From: Adiantum capillus-veneris
Lineage: Eukaryota > Streptophyta > Polypodiopsida > Polypodiales > Pteridaceae
Direction: 5' to 3'
NCBI GenBank assembly: GCA_014529385.2
Contig: CM043967.1
Location: 132,061,182 to 132,121,181, forward strand
DNA: 60,000 nucleotides
Positions 10,579 to 22,740 of this stretch are shown one piece after another; position 1 is the first letter of the stretch, and each line of letters opens with the position of its first letter. The translations under genes were made by a program, and so were the position numbers. The notes under the pieces were generated by a model, which saw nothing but the letters and a program-made list of their open reading frames with translations, searched no databases and had not been told where the DNA came from.

Positions 10579-11294
10579 GAGAAATTGAAAAAGTTATTTT
10601 TGTTGAATTATAGGGTTGTCTTCATTAGGCCTTCTTTGAATAGTTTTGGTATTGTTTGAAGGGTTGTATAAAAGAACCTATGTTTGAAATTAATTAAGGA
10701 ACACTGTTTGTATATGTAAAATAGTGTGGTAGTAATTAGAAAACAAGCTAAAAAGTGTGAGTGTGGGATGGAAAGTGGGGATTGGCTCAGGTTGCCAGTC
10801 AAGGATGGATGGTTTTAATTAGTCAAGAAACTCTCCACTCCCTCTTATTAAGAGAAGAGAAATTAGAGACTCATTGTGCATATATTTGAGAAGTCCCTAA
10901 AATACGTGTCCTTGAAAGATGTAGACCCGATTTATCGAGTACTTTTCACAAGATTACTAGTTAGTTTAGACTATGTCTCATATCATATTCAGGGTTTATG
11001 AATGGCGGCCATGTCTCTTAAACATGGAGGAAAAGGTGTTGTTTATGGATTCTAGTTATGTCAATGGGATTTCATCTTTATGTTATAGAAAATAGCTTCT
11101 AATTGAATCCTTGATTTATTGAGCTGGCCTGTGGTGTATGACCCTTAAAACCGCGATCACTATGGATAGAGGGCTTCCTCTCTTTTGTTGCCTCGTATCT
11201 CAACTTCGAGCAGGGTGTTGTCAAGGAAACTTGAGAATAAAGGAAGGCCATCTATCAAGTCACCCCAATCTTTCGGCATTGGAGACCTCACAAT

Positions 11295-11307
11295 TGGTAT
11301 CAGAGCC
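11295..11307 (+). other. Primer binding site (initiator tRNA-Met type)
   Basis: TGGTATCAGAGCC is the standard plant LTR-element primer site complementary to initiator tRNA-Met. It sits two bases after CTCACA, a plausible LTR end. Confidence 0.75.
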
Positions 11308-12200
11308 TAAGTTAAAAATATTTAATGGGCTACTTCAAGCTCCCTCATGTGTATGGTTTCTATACCCATTATCCAACTCGTACAGATATTACGTTATGTC
11401 GATTGACGTGTACCATAGTTATGGTTGAAACCTATATGTTTTTTCATGGAGAGATCTTTTGTAGACCTCTATATGATATTTTGATGATTTTATGAATAGA
11501 AGATTGAGTTGTTTTTCTACAAATAAATTGTTTGACTGTTAAGTCATGAAAGTGAGTTTTTTTTGTGGCCAAAGGACAGTTTTGAAGTCAATTGTGACAA
11601 ACTCAAAGTTGATTCTCTCTTTTTGAAAAAGTATTGTCCAAATCAAGATGTTTTGTGTGCTCTTCTTTATATGTTTGAGAATGATAGGACTTTAAATATG
11701 CTTGAAGAATCAATTGTCTAGTTTATTGTGCAAGATATTGAAAGTAAAAATGAAGAGACCCTAATGTGTGGATGAAAATGTGGGAGGATGATTTTATGCT
11801 CCAACGTTTTGACACATTTGCACTTCAGCTTGCATTGCATACTCGTTTGGCTTGTAGACGTACATCTTCTCTTATGTCCATTCACTTAATCTCCCTCGCT
11901 TGTCAAGTGCCAAGAGAAGCATGTGTTGTCCATATGTTTACTGGACAATCTTTTGAAAGATCTTTTTGTTGTCAAGCCATTTGGTGGCGAGCTTGCAAAA
12001 AAAAGATGCTTTGCTTGTTTTTAAATGCAGCTGTGGCACATTCAGATTTCTTGAAAAGCGAGTCTTCATGAAGTGGAAGCATTGTGTGTGGTCAAGGGAT
12101 CTTACATCAAGTTTAATAGAATTTCTTTAATCCCTCCCGCAATCTAGTGTTGCCGAGGTAGCATCAAAGTTTCGAATGGAGGTGGCTTGCCCCTATAGCT
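11308..12200 (+). other. Retroelement leader / decayed coding DNA, family unknown
   Basis: No recognisable gag follows the primer site. Around 11560-11760 and 11766-12071 the DNA is protein-like in places but broken. It merges into the Helitron region without a visible boundary. Confidence 0.35.
11766..12071 (+). pseudogene. Unidentified 101-codon coding remnant
   Basis: The translation looks like real protein, with clustered Cys and Arg (LALHTRLACRRTSS, SLACQVPREACVVHM, FCCQAIWWRAC) and mixed composition. I do not recognise a domain. It lies just upstream of Helitron sequences in the same orientation, so it may be an N-terminal part of the Helitron protein or an unrelated retroelement fragment. 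No good start context is visible, and the frame ends at a stop followed by non-coding DNA. Confidence 0.3.
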
Positions 12201-12295
12201 TTAAAAAAATCTAGACAAAAAATTATTCGTTGTGGAAATCTTCACGTGCCAATCATGCCTCTCCTCAATTTCGATGATCCAAGAAACAAAAATAT

Positions 12296-12645
12296 CTAGA
12301 GGAAATACTTGATACTCCTTCTTTTCCTTGCTTTTGTTGTGGTGCTCTTGTCTTTGGTAATAGTCTACATCATCTAACACTTCCAAAAGTGTCTGGTCTC
12401 CAAAACATACTTGGGGAAGATTTGTCTACCTCCGGTGCTAGCATAAAAGTATGTGAAGGGTGGAAGCATCAGCTACGAGCCCAACAAAGTCCTCTTTTTT
12501 GTATGCATGGAGCTTTTAAATTCAATGATTTTGTTGTCGATGTCACAACATTGAACCCGATTGAGAGACAGACTGCATCATTTTGTATCACATTTTCATA
12601 GATAAGAGAGCTTAACTATGAGGGGCAATATGGGTTTTGTGTGGG
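12296..12645 (+). pseudogene. Probable Helitron protein N-terminal region
   Basis: The frame running into 12389-12601 reads FPCFCCGALVFGNSLHHLTL just before its first marked Met. This Cys-pair region lies where plant Helitron proteins have their N-terminal zinc-finger-like part. Downstream comes GLQNILGEDLSTSG and an acidic/hydrophobic segment. The frame is broken after 12601. Assignment rests mainly on position, about 650 bases before a clear Helitron domain and in the same orientation, so it is tentative. Confidence 0.4.
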
Positions 12646-12701
12646 AGCGTGGTGATTTGGAAATGAGCATGCAACAATCCTTGTCAAGGTGAAGCAAAAA
12701 C

Positions 12702-12953
12702 CTTAGTTTGAGCATGCATATCTTAGTGGATCAATCTGTCCATACTATGTGCTACAAGCTTTAGCTTCATTGATTCAAACTCCGCTATATCTCGATCACA
12801 ATGTTTCAATAAATGAATACTATATCTTAGTGGATCTTAGTTTGAGCATGCATATCTTAGTGGATCAATCTGTCCATACTATGTGCTACAAGCTTTAGCT
12901 TCATTGATTCAAACTCCGCTATATCTCGATCACAATGTTTCAATAAATGAATC
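12702..12953 (+). repeat. 134-bp tandem duplication inside the Helitron
   Basis: 12702-12818 recurs at 12836-12952 essentially unchanged, both starting CTTAGTTTGAGCATGC and ending at AATAAATGAA. A short AT-rich linker (ACTATATCTTAGTGGAT) lies between. The linker itself repeats ATCTTAGTGGAT, pointing to slippage or unequal exchange. It disrupts the Helitron frame. Confidence 0.93.
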
Positions 12954-13247
12954 TTGGGCTTCCACTATCCAAATAGTGCCTAATGTTTTGTCGCATGAAG
13001 AAATTGAGCCTGTGGAGATTGAAGTTGATTAAATAGATACGCTTGTGCATGGAATCTACTTCTCAAGGGTGGTGGCTCATAGTGTGGGGTTTAGTCCCCT
13101 CAGTCTGTTTGACAATGATTCATGTGAAGAGCTATCATTTCCTTTGCTTTATCTTTTGGAAAGAAAAGAAGTTATGCTACCCTTGTCAAAGCTAAGTATC
13201 AAAAGGTCGCTCAGTGGGAGCTTAAACACAAAGATAAATGATTTGCA

Positions 13248-13817
13248 TTGGGCATTGATAATCTTTTCTTCAAGGTTATCAAAATTATCATTAGCAAGGC
13301 TCCGAGCTCAATATGGGTTCGCCTTCAAAAGGGAAAATTGCAAGGGAAAGAGTTGCATGTGAGTGATGTCCAAGGAAATACTAACATTGAGCAGGTGCTA
13401 CAACCACAACTTGGCTATTGTGATTTTGAGACCTTGCGCACATTATGTGATTACAAATCCAAGCTTAGGTGGAATGTCTTTGCAATGATTCGACAAGTGG
13501 GACAACCTACATTCATTATTACGCTCTCGTGTGTAGAGCAAAGATGGAAACCTCTGCATAAATGTCTCGCATTATTTAACCCACAAATAAAAGCAAGTGA
13601 TTCCCAGAGTAATGCTGCTTTTATTTTCTCTTTGGTGCATTCGGACCCCACCACAATAGCTCGGTACTATGTCCATACATTCAAATCTCTAAAGGAAGAG
13701 CTTAAGTGGAACTCCAAAATACTTGGTGACATTGTTGAGTTATTTTTTGTGACTGAATTCCAACATAGAAGAAGCCAGTATGACCACCCGCTGCTTTGGA
13801 TCAAGAACGCACTATAG
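13248..13817 (+). pseudogene. Helitron Rep / helitron-like N-terminal domain
   Basis: The translation matches the helitron helicase-like N domain that carries the rolling-circle initiator: FAMIRQVGQPTFIITLSC, then LVHSDPTTIARYY, KSLKEELK and the box VTEFQHRRSQYDHPLLWIKN. In active family members that last box is of the form ...GSPHIHCLLW..., whose two His bind the metal of the HUH nuclease. Here the first His position is Tyr (QYDHPLLW), so the nuclease would be dead even if expressed. The frame ends at a TAG at 13815, and conserved-looking sequence continues in a shifted frame. The role of the family is nicking and rolling-circle transposition of the element. Confidence 0.9.
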
Positions 13818-14956
13818 TTTGGTGTGGCTGAATATCAGGGAGTCATCACCTTCGTTGATACACACATCTCCACTAACAAAGATGAATTGGATGACGAGCT
13901 CAAAAATGTCTAGACCCATTCACACTACAAAACATGCAAAAGCCATAGAAAAAGCTTATCATTATGGATTTTCCCGTCCACCTATTAGAGAAACAGTTAT
14001 TCTGCATCCAGTTGAGGCAAATGATTCAAGGAAGAAAATACTTCTTGCAACAAAAAGAAACTTGATAAAGAACTTGCAAGCCTTAGCCATGAACCAACAT
14101 TGATCTTTGATGAATGGCTGAACTTTATATCTATGGATAATAAATTATACCTTGAGGTACTTTCATCAACACTCATAAAACCTAGCTATACTTTCGCTTA
14201 CCAAAGGACATCTACACAAATAATTTCAATAAATCATTGTGTACCTTGTGGGTCTGCAATATTGATATCCAAATTGTTTTCAATGCTCATGAAGTTGCGG
14301 CATATTGCACATCCTACATGACAAAACATGACTCAACAAAAGCAAGGCCATAAAAAATTCCTTGACAATTGTAAGAAAAATTGCTTGCCCACCTTGGAAC
14401 AACTTAAGCAAATTGGGAGTGCCTTGATCAACAGTCAAGAAATATTAGCCCAACAAGTAGCATATATTGCACTCTCTCTACCCTTGCATAGTGCTAGCAG
14501 AGAATTTGTTTTCATAAATGCAGACTTCCGATCTCAAAGGATATTGCTACTAAAAAGACGGATTACTTTAGAAAAACTCGATCTTGATGACACACAAATT
14601 TTCTTTGATGATCTTGTCACTAAATACACCAAAAGACCATCGCATTTAGTGCACCGATGCTTAGCTGAATTTGCAACCAATATAGCAATTCATGTGGTGC
14701 ACAATGCAAGCAAAAAAAAAAAACCCGCGTGATCAGGTATGCAAATTTCAGCAAAGAGCTTGATGCTGAGAGATATTATCATAAGCTTTGCTTTCTCTTT
14801 CTTCCTTTCACATGCAATGAGATTGAGTTTGACACATGTGTGGCATCATGGAGAGATAGGTTTAAGTCCAACATTTGCACAATAATAAGAAAAAGTTCAC
14901 AAAACTTTAGGTCTTGGCATGTAGCAAGCAAGAATCCTCGTCTAGTTCTTTTGTAG
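13818..14956 (+). pseudogene. Helitron middle region between Rep and helicase
   Basis: Successive short frames preserve the Helitron order: YHYGFSRPPIRETVILHP (about 13960), a segment near 14330-14730 with QEILAQQVAYIALSLPLH and SREFVFINADF, and RYANFSKELDAERYYHKL at 14729-14956. These are typical of the region linking Rep and the PIF1 helicase in plant Helitrons. At least three frameshifts or stops break it (near 13915, 14100 and 14730). A run of nine or ten A near 14711 coincides with one of the breaks. Confidence 0.85.
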
Positions 14957-15150
14957 GAGAGATTCATCAAGAGGCATTCAATTATGAATTCGTCCTTGAC
15001 TTGCCAACAACTAGACCTCACAACATACACACATCCAGACTTCTTGGAATCCCAAATGAGGAGTATCACACTCTTGTGATGAGCTTAAACACAAAACACA
15101 GATAACTTTTCGACGATATCATGACTAAAAAAACTACAACCAGATACCCC

Positions 15151-16460
15151 TATCCACATTTTTTTGACGGGTGGTGCTAGTACTGGGAAGACATTCGCAT
15201 TTCGTGCCATTATGCAAGGCTTCCTTTCACACTACAATACATAGATCACAAGCGGTATTGACCTCCCAACGACACTGGTAATGGATTACACAGGCAAATA
15301 GGCCAATAATTTTGGTAGCACGACCATTCATTTAGCTTTATCGTTTTCGTTGATGCTCACTAGCAACATTGCCAATGAGACCCTAAACAATCTCTCACAA
15401 ATGTATATAAATCTCAAGCTAGTTGTCTTTGATGAAGCCTCTTTGATAGGGAATAGATTGCTTCATATTATAGATACACGTCTTCGAGCTATCAAGCGTA
15501 ACCACACACAGCCATTTGGCGGCCTATGTGTAATTTTTTGTTGGGATCTCTGTCCGGCAAGCAATGTGCATGATCGTTGGATATTCAATGATCCCAAAAA
15601 CACGCTTGATATTATAACGCCTTCATTTTGGAACTCTCACATAAAGTGTTGCGAGCTCATGAAACCCATGCACCAATCAAATACATTATTTATAGAGACC
15701 TTGAATCGATAAGAGTTGCACAACAAACCGGGTACGACTTGTCATTCAGCAATATCACACACACAAACAAGAGCTTCGACATTGTGACAACTCCCCATCT
15801 TTTTTTTACCAACACGTTGAAAAACCATCATAACCAAAAGATCTTTGAGATGCTCCATACAAGTGGATATGTCATCAAGGCACATGACAAACCACACGAC
15901 ATGCTCAAGAAAACTTCTCGTTCCAAACAACTCACAATTTAATGCAGGTCTTGCCATAATTCTTGAGCTAAAACCAAGGATGATAGTTGAAATATGCTAT
16001 GGGAATATCGACATTTGCGATGGGCTTTTGAATGGGGCAGATGGAATCCTTAAAGCAATAGACAACAATGGACATTCCCATGTTGCATGGATATCTTTCT
16101 TTGACAAAACAATTGGAGAGAAACAAATAACCCAAAATCATCATCTACTTAATAGCCACATTGAGCCACATTGGACACCCATATTGAAGGTAACAAAAGA
16201 GTTCCAAGTCGCGAGAAATCAACTCAACATAGTGTCCAAGAAACAATTACCATTACAACTTGCCAATGCATGCACGATTCATCAATCGCAAGGTCTAACC
16301 ATAACTTCTCTAGCATTTGATCCTACTGGCATACGAGCTCACAGCCTGGTCTACACTGCATTGTCACATATCACGGACCCCACAAACTTGCACATTCTAA
16401 GCCCGATCCTTAACACCCACATTTGAAACTAACACTACAGTACTCAAGGAACTTGAGCGT
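15151..16460 (+). pseudogene. Helitron PIF1-type DNA helicase
   Basis: Motifs appear in order. Walker A is FLTGGASTGKTFAFRAIMQG (GGASTGKT at 15170-15193). Walker B is VVFDEASLIGNRLLHIIDTR near 15420-15480. Motif III is FGGLCVIFCWDL (normally ..GDL), followed by VHDRWIFND. Near 16270 come NACTIHQSQGLTITSLAFD and VYTALSHITDPTNLHI. The last is normally TALSR, so the conserved Arg is His here. The frame is broken between 15190 and 15350 and around 15700-15950. After NTHI (16426) a +1 shift continues as ETNTTVLKELER and is then cut by the LTR at 16461. The family's role is unwinding during Helitron transposition. Confidence 0.92.
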
Positions 16461-16576
16461 TGTCATACCGTGGCATGTACATAGTGTGAAATAAAACCAT
16501 TCACCTCACTTTTGACACTTCTAGATGCATGAAAATGAAAGAAATAATGTACATATTGTGATATATGCTAAAGCGG
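16461..16576 (+). repeat. 5' LTR, first part (before nested insertion)
   Basis: The first 116 bases of the 5' LTR match 33325-33436, for example TGGCATGTACATAGTGTG and ATTGTGATATATGCT. The match stops at GCGG (16573-16576), where the 13.6-kb composite begins. Confidence 0.9.
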
Positions 16577-17520
16577 TGTTAGGATTTTTTGGATCAAGGG
16601 ATTGCGCATATATATATACACATACATGGTGCATAAAATAAAGAATTGCCCGTTCTTCAAAGCCAGGTGGTTACGTGGGGCCCGCATGTGTACAGGTAGG
16701 ACAGCATGTACATAGTGCATTGATTTTCACTATCACCATTACAGTGTGTTTTTTCTGTAATAATGAGGAGTTGGCAGTGCACAAAACTTCTTGAGGAAGG
16801 TATCCACGAGCCGACGACATGAGGTAAGCAGGTGCATCAGATGGCATCTAGTGGCATCAGGAGGTCGAATGGGGTCAAGACTTGCACGTGGATAAGTACG
16901 GACACAACGTGGGTGTTTTCTTGTGATAATTGTGCAAAAAGGCCATCATAAGAACTGTATCTGGGGTCCACTTCACGTGGTTGTGAATTGCGTTATTGGA
17001 AAAAGTTGAGTGCCAGGTGTGCGGATGAATGCAGCAGGGTGACAACTATGCACTGTGAGGCCACGTTTTGGCATGTTCGGGGTCCGTTTGAGGTCAACTA
17101 AAATACCAAAGGTGCCCAAATAATAAAGCTAAGTGTGGGAACTGAAAAACGTGAGAGAAGACCAAAAAAAAAGTGGAGAGAAGAGGAGGAACAGCCGCAA
17201 CTAAGTTTTTGCTGTTTTTGGAGCATGTTTTGGCCATAAACTGCTCATCCGAGGTCGGATTTGAGTACTTTGACATTGTAGACTGGGGTTTTGGGCTGTT
17301 ACGGACGCGATGGTGCTATCCATTTTGCCAAATTTCTCACTATTTTTCTGCTATTTTGGCTGTGTAAGTTTCTCCTATGTGAGCGAAGCCTCTGCTCCAA
17401 TTTGTGATTGTATCTGGCATGTTTTACCCATATTGTGTGAGCTATTTGCCCCATTGGTGTTGGCCCAAGCTCAATTGTATCTAAACATAAAAAATTCTCC
17501 TCTTTTGAGCTGAGTTTTTT

Positions 17521-17609
<89 letters not shown>

Positions 17610-17832
17610 TGTGTGTGTGTGTGTGTCTTTGTGTGGAGTGGGCAAATGGGTAGTCTCTCTCCTCTTACTCCATCGATGTGTTCCCTGTCTTGGCCAGGTG
17701 GATTATGTAAGCCAAGTGGTGCCCTATAGTGTGTGTGTGTGTGTGTGTGTATGTGTGTGTGTATCATCCCTAGAGTGTGTGTCGGGTGATTATAGAGACG
17801 TTTTGTGTGTTTCCATCCCGCTCACATTCTTT
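16577..17832 (+). repeat. 5' LTR of Tat-type composite
   Basis: It runs from TGTTAGGATTTTTTGG to CTCACATTCTTT and matches 27881-29082 across its length. It includes a long (GT)n run (17523-17608) that is expanded relative to the 3' LTR, and a second GT run near 17730-17761. It lacks about 22 bases around 16735 that the 3' LTR has. TGGTGCCCCCACTGAGG follows as a possible primer site. Confidence 0.9.
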
Positions 17833-18785
17833 TGGTGCCCCCACTGAGGATCTTTTTCGAGTACCTTCAGGTTCGGGATTACAGGTTGCAGATTACAGGT
17901 TACAGGTTACACGGACAGGTACAGGTACAGGCGCAGGTACACGTGATTCACACAGGTACAGGTAACTGGAGTAGAGTGATACACTAGCAAGTGGGAGTCA
18001 CTTGCAGTTGCCGTGGGTATGCATCATTTGGTGCCAATTTGAGTGCATTGTCTTGTATTGTACGTTACTTGTGGATACTGCCATTGTACGCCTTTGTGGA
18101 TCCATACTTGGTTTTATTTGGCAGTCCCAGCCATTTCTGAGACTTGGTCTCGAAGATAGTCATTTCTGAGACTTGACTATACGAGATTTGCATAAGCTTT
18201 CGTGAGAGGGTCGATAGCGTGAGGTTTTATTGAGCTGGGGGATTCGCAAATGTGAGATCCTTTCGGTGATACAGGTGGCTGGGGCACCCTTTTTGTGACC
18301 TCACCATAGGCTATGTACTAGTGATTCCTACTTGATGCTTGGGTTTTATTGTTGACAGGTTATGCATACATATACAATCTATATTTTGGGTTCTTACTGC
18401 TCTACTTCTGGGGAAACTCTGCCAAAAATTTTCCAAGTTGTGATGGCTAGTTTTTTGGTCTTTTGAGCCATTTATGTTGTTATGCTACTGAAATTCTGGC
18501 AAAATCAGAGGATAAGTGAGGTGTGCCTTCTTGGGAGTTGCATGGTTGGCTTTAAAGGATGATCAAAACGGACCTCAATTCACTCCTTTTCATTTAACAC
18601 AAAGAATCCAAATAAATGTTCATGTGTCCAGGAAGATCTTATTCCAATAGCGCATAGTCTTTATGTTCGGGCCAAGAAGATTAAGAGAGATACTGGAATG
18701 CCCTTTGCCTATTCTAATTCCGATGATTAACTATGAAAACTTACTTGATGAGCATGTGTTTGTCCTTATCTAAAAACAAGGTCCA
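17833..18785 (+). other. Leader region with primer site and ACAGGT minisatellite
   Basis: TGGTGCCCCCACTGAGG sits directly after the LTR. Between about 17880 and 17970 the motif ACAGGT/TACAGG recurs many times in imperfect tandem. GTCATTTCTGAGACTTG-type sequence is repeated near 18130-18180. No protein is recognised. Confidence 0.6.
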
Positions 18786-19830
18786 TTGAAGTTTCTAGGG
18801 ATTGAGTCAGTCAAAAGTTTGGGTTCTTGCACGTGTGTTCAAAGGGATTCTCAAAACATCGTAACTTGGGTAGCCATGGCTTTCTCTTATTCGGAATTTC
18901 ATGGAAGAAGTGATGAATATGTGGAAGACTTTTTGGAAAAGATGGAGGTTTCCTGCATTAGTAACCAAATTCATGACCCGACGCAGATGTTACATCTTCT
19001 CCAAATCTGTTTGAAGAGTGATGCATGAGTTTGGTCCAAAGCATTTGAAGAGGAATTGCGTGTGGCTGATCCACCTGTAAGATTGAGTTGGGACAATCTA
19101 AGGCATGGATTGGAATGGAGTTTGTGAAGACAGAATATCCTGACAAAGTGTGGCAAGAAGTACAAGGTTTGGTGCAAAAGGAAGGTAAGCCAGTAGATGT
19201 GCACATTCGTAAGTTTTCATTGGCATGTGAGCAGATGTGCAAGGCCTTAGCACCACAAGTACCCCACCTGACATGATGAAGAAGGACTGGTTCTTGGTTG
19301 GTCTTTGGAAGAATATACGTTGGAGAGTGGAGCTAAAGAAGCCTAGAACATATGAAGATGCATTGGAGGTTGCAAGGAACAAAGAGTGGAAGCTCAGGAA
19401 AATGATCCAGCTAGGGGTGGAGTCTTCCCAGGAGGCCTAAGGTTCAGCCTATGGACTCTTTACAAGGTCGCATGCCAAGGGTTCATCATGAACCAGTGGT
19501 TCATGTTACTCCTCAAGTTATGCTAGCAGTGGTCACTACAGCAGTGCAAGATGATGGGCTAAGGCAAGACATGAGGCAAGTGGTAGATTTAATGAAGAAT
19601 CTCAGTCTAAACATGTTAGGTAATGTGGGAAATAATCGAGGTCGAGGGAGGATTGCAAATCAGCCAGGAGATGAAGAAAGGCCCACGAATGGTGTTGGAC
19701 AAAGCAATGGTAGGCTCTAGAGGCAGACACCCACATGTTATAATTGTGGAGAGTTGGGACACATCAACCCGCAATGTGATAAGCCACCAAGGATGGGGGG
19801 AGACATGTATCCATTGCGAAGACAGGTGCT
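18786..19830 (+). pseudogene. Ty3/gypsy gag remnant with CCHC zinc knuckle
   Basis: Three short frames make up a retrotransposon gag: FHGRSDEYVEDFLEKMEVSC (about 18890), then FVKTEYPDKVWQEVQGLVQK and VDVHIRKFSLACEQM (19120-19240), then WFLVGLWKNIRWRVELKKP and YEDALEVARNKEWKLRK (19290-19400). A glycine/arginine-rich spacer leads to a CCHC knuckle, CYNCGELGHINPQCD (about 19735-19779). Stops and frameshifts interrupt it at about 19026, 19276 and 19438. The protein would form the particle core and bind RNA. It lies just upstream of a matching protease and pol in the same orientation. Confidence 0.85.
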
Positions 19831-20234
19831 AACTAGGTCAAATGATTATGGCATTGAAATTAAGGGAGAGGAAGGAACCAGTGGATTAGTCCAAGAGGAA
19901 AAGGGAAAGACAAAATTGATAAGTGTGGTCACCTTGGAGAAGGTAGCAAAGCTGGAGGATACATTAGTGATGCCTATTGGGAAGAGGACCACAGAGGACA
20001 AGGAAGGAAGAAGTGCCCCAGGCCCTAGTAAGAAGAAGGGAAAGAGCCATAAGGGCGAAGATGTCAAGGCCAAGGGGAAAAGAAGGGTCGTCGCAAGTTA
20101 CATGTTTCAGATTTTCCACTAGGGGATGGGCAATTAAGCTATGACTTGAAGGAGGATCTGACAAGCAGGAAGGCAGATGTTACTTTTGGGCAGCTTATAG
20201 AGATGGTGTCAAGCTAAAGCGACAGTGGAAGAGG

Positions 20235-22740
20235 ATGGTTAACCCAATGGAGAAAGAGCTAGAGAGAGGTTCAATGAAGGTGTTAGCGATGGATGAGCTA
20301 CCAGATATTTGTCCAACAGTAGATGTGTGGCAAAAAAGAAAAAATATGGGACAAGGTTATGTTGATGATGGAGACCAAATATGTGTCATAACACACTCAT
20401 GCGTTGAGAAGATGGGTCTTACACTGACTCGGGTGTCAGGCTTTCGGATTAGATGGGCAAACAATCAAAAAGTAAAATGTTTGGGTGTTGTAAAGAGCTT
20501 AGAAGTGGAGGCGTATGATGCAAAGGTGGTGGTTGATTTTCATGTGATGCCAGCGGGGTTGGGAGCATATCCTATTATACTGGGGAGACCATGGCTACGT
20601 GCAGTGGCAGATGTTCAAGATGAAGAGTGAATTTTTCTTATCAGAGATACACTATTTGGGACATATCGTCTCAGCAGCAAGAGTGCAGATGGACCCGGCC
20701 AAGATTGAGACTATACGTGATTGGCTGGATTTGAAGAATGTCCATGAAGTTAGAAGCTTCTTGGGCCTATGTTATTACTACCGGAGGTTCATTAGAAAGT
20801 TTGCAGAAGTTGCCCCTTTGCATATCTTGACACAGAAAGGAGTGGCTTTCTCATGGGGATCCACAGAGGTGAATGCCTTTTAGACTTTGAAAGAGAAATT
20901 GACTACGGGTCCAGTTTTGACTTTGCCGGATTTGCAAAAGTCATTCGAAGTATATTGTGATGCTTGTGGTCGTAGTCTGGGTGCGGTCTTAATACAAGAA
21001 GGCCATGCCATTGCCTATGACATCCGATTGTTTTCAAGGCCGGAATTGGCAGCACAGATATATGAGAAAGAGCTTTTGGCAGTTATCCATGCTCTTACTC
21101 AATGGAGACATTACATACTGGGAGTCGATTTTACGGTCTTCATTGATCATCAGAGTTTACGCTACTTCATGTCATCGAATAAGCAGATGTGGTGGGCTAA
21201 CATCTTGTCACAGTTTCACTTCCAGATTGTCCATGTACAAGGACAGAAGAACTTCGTGGAAAATGCTTTGTCCCGAAAGCCGTTAGTCTTGGCTATTTCC
21301 ACGATTCATTATAGAAGCTTCGAGGACATGGTTGATCGATACACCACAGATCCAGATTTTGCAAATGTGTTCAGTCGAATACAGAATGAGGAGGTAGTAG
21401 CGGGATATTGCATACGGGATGGCTACTTTATTAAGAAAACGTTGTTGTGTGTTACGCAGCCATTGAGGGAGAAGGTTCTAACAGAATGCCACTGTCCACC
21501 ATTTACGGGTCACAGCGGCATTGATACCACCTTGAAACGTGTGGAGCGTTACTTCTTTTGGTCAAGACTCAAGAAGGATGTGGACGATTTTGCATGCAGT
21601 TGCTTGGTATACCAAAAGGTCAAGTTTGACAGGCATAAAGCACAGGGATTGTTACAGCCTTTACCCATTCCCACCCACCCCTGGGAAAGTATTGCAATGG
21701 ATTTCATTTTTGATACTTCAAAGACACAGAGTGGGCATGATGGTATCTGGACCGTTATTGACAGATTTAGAAAGAAAGCTAAATTCATTCCAGTGAGGAA
21801 AACAGTCAAGCCGGATTATTTAGCGAGATTGTTCATTGCCCAAATATTCAGATTACCTGGCATGCCTGAGACAATAGACTCTGGTAGAGATCCTCGATTC
21901 ATGAGTTTTTTTTGGAAGGCTAATTGGGAGAACATTGGCACACGGTTGTAGTTCTCATCATCTTTCTATCCGTAGATAGATGGGAAATCTGAGATTGCAA
22001 ATTCAGTCGTACTTGATTTATTGAAGTCTTACATTTTTTATCATAAGACTCAATGGGAAAAGTTTTTGCCCTTGGTGGAATTTGCCTACAATAACACGAT
22101 CCACTCTTCAATGGGAAAGGCGTCATTTGAGATTATTGAAGGAGCTACGAAGGTTCCACCCTTTCTTAGCACGAAAAATAAGATTTTTGAAGCCGACTAG
22201 TACATGAGGGACTTGAACACTGCTTTTGCCAATGTCCAGGAGGCTTTAGCAAAATCTTAGGAAAGACACAAGGAGGCAGCAGATCAACACCGTCACGATT
22301 TGAAATTAAAGGAGGACAATTGGGTGCTCTTATGTTTTGAGAAGGCATGCCTGAGAAAGAAAAAGGGAAAGGAGTGACTTTTTTCAAAGCTTAGCATGAG
22401 ATACTATCGATCTTTCGAGATAAATTAAAGATACATGATGTCTCCTTTAGATTGGAACCTGATACTTGGAGAATTCACAATGATTTTCATGTGAGTCTCT
22501 TGAAGCCTTTTAAAGGCGATGTGCCCGATGATGGGGAGCCAAATGAGCAAACCAAAGTGAAGGAAAGCGAGGAGATACTAGTTCCAGAACAGGTATTGGC
22601 ACATAAATCTAGAAACATTAAAGGTAAAGTGATTAGGCGGTTCTTGGTTAAATGCAAGAACTATCTTGCATTGGATGCGAAGTGGATGTAGGATGAGAAC
22701 CTAGTAGATACTCCTCATATTGTGGAATTTTACCTTGGAG
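20235..22740 (+). pseudogene. Chromovirus pol remnant lacking the RT catalytic core
   Basis: An aspartic protease-like part ends in PIILGRPWLRAVADVQ. About ten bases later it joins EFFLSEIHYLGHIVS, the C-terminal end of RT, so the fingers and palm with the YxDD box are missing (junction about 20612-20630). Then come the RT thumb, RNase H (FEVYCDACGRSLGAVLIQ, FIDHQSLRYF), integrase zinc region (HSGIDTTLKRVERYFFW, CLVYQ) and core (AMDFIFDT, DSGRDPRF), and a GPY/chromodomain tail (HNDFHVSLLKPF, then IKGKVIRRFLVKCKNY). Stops occur at 20881, 21949 and several later sites. It sits inside the Tat-type composite and has no LTRs of its own that I can see. Confidence 0.88.

Larger units (their letters stand above)
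9500..11292 (+). repeat. Probable 5' LTR remnant ending at a Met-type primer site
   Basis: The right boundary is set by CCTCACA at 11286-11292, then AT and the primer site at 11295-11307. The stretch has a TATA box (9714) followed by pyrimidine-rich leader-like DNA. The left boundary and a partner LTR are not found, so the start is approximate. Apart from a small frame at 9937-10197 and a degenerate repeat at 10363-10578, I see nothing else in it. Confidence 0.45.

Noticed and set aside
17527-17847. Long Cys-Val repeat frames and their antisense Thr-His counterparts
   Set aside because: They are translations of (GT)n microsatellites in an LTR; no protein is implied.
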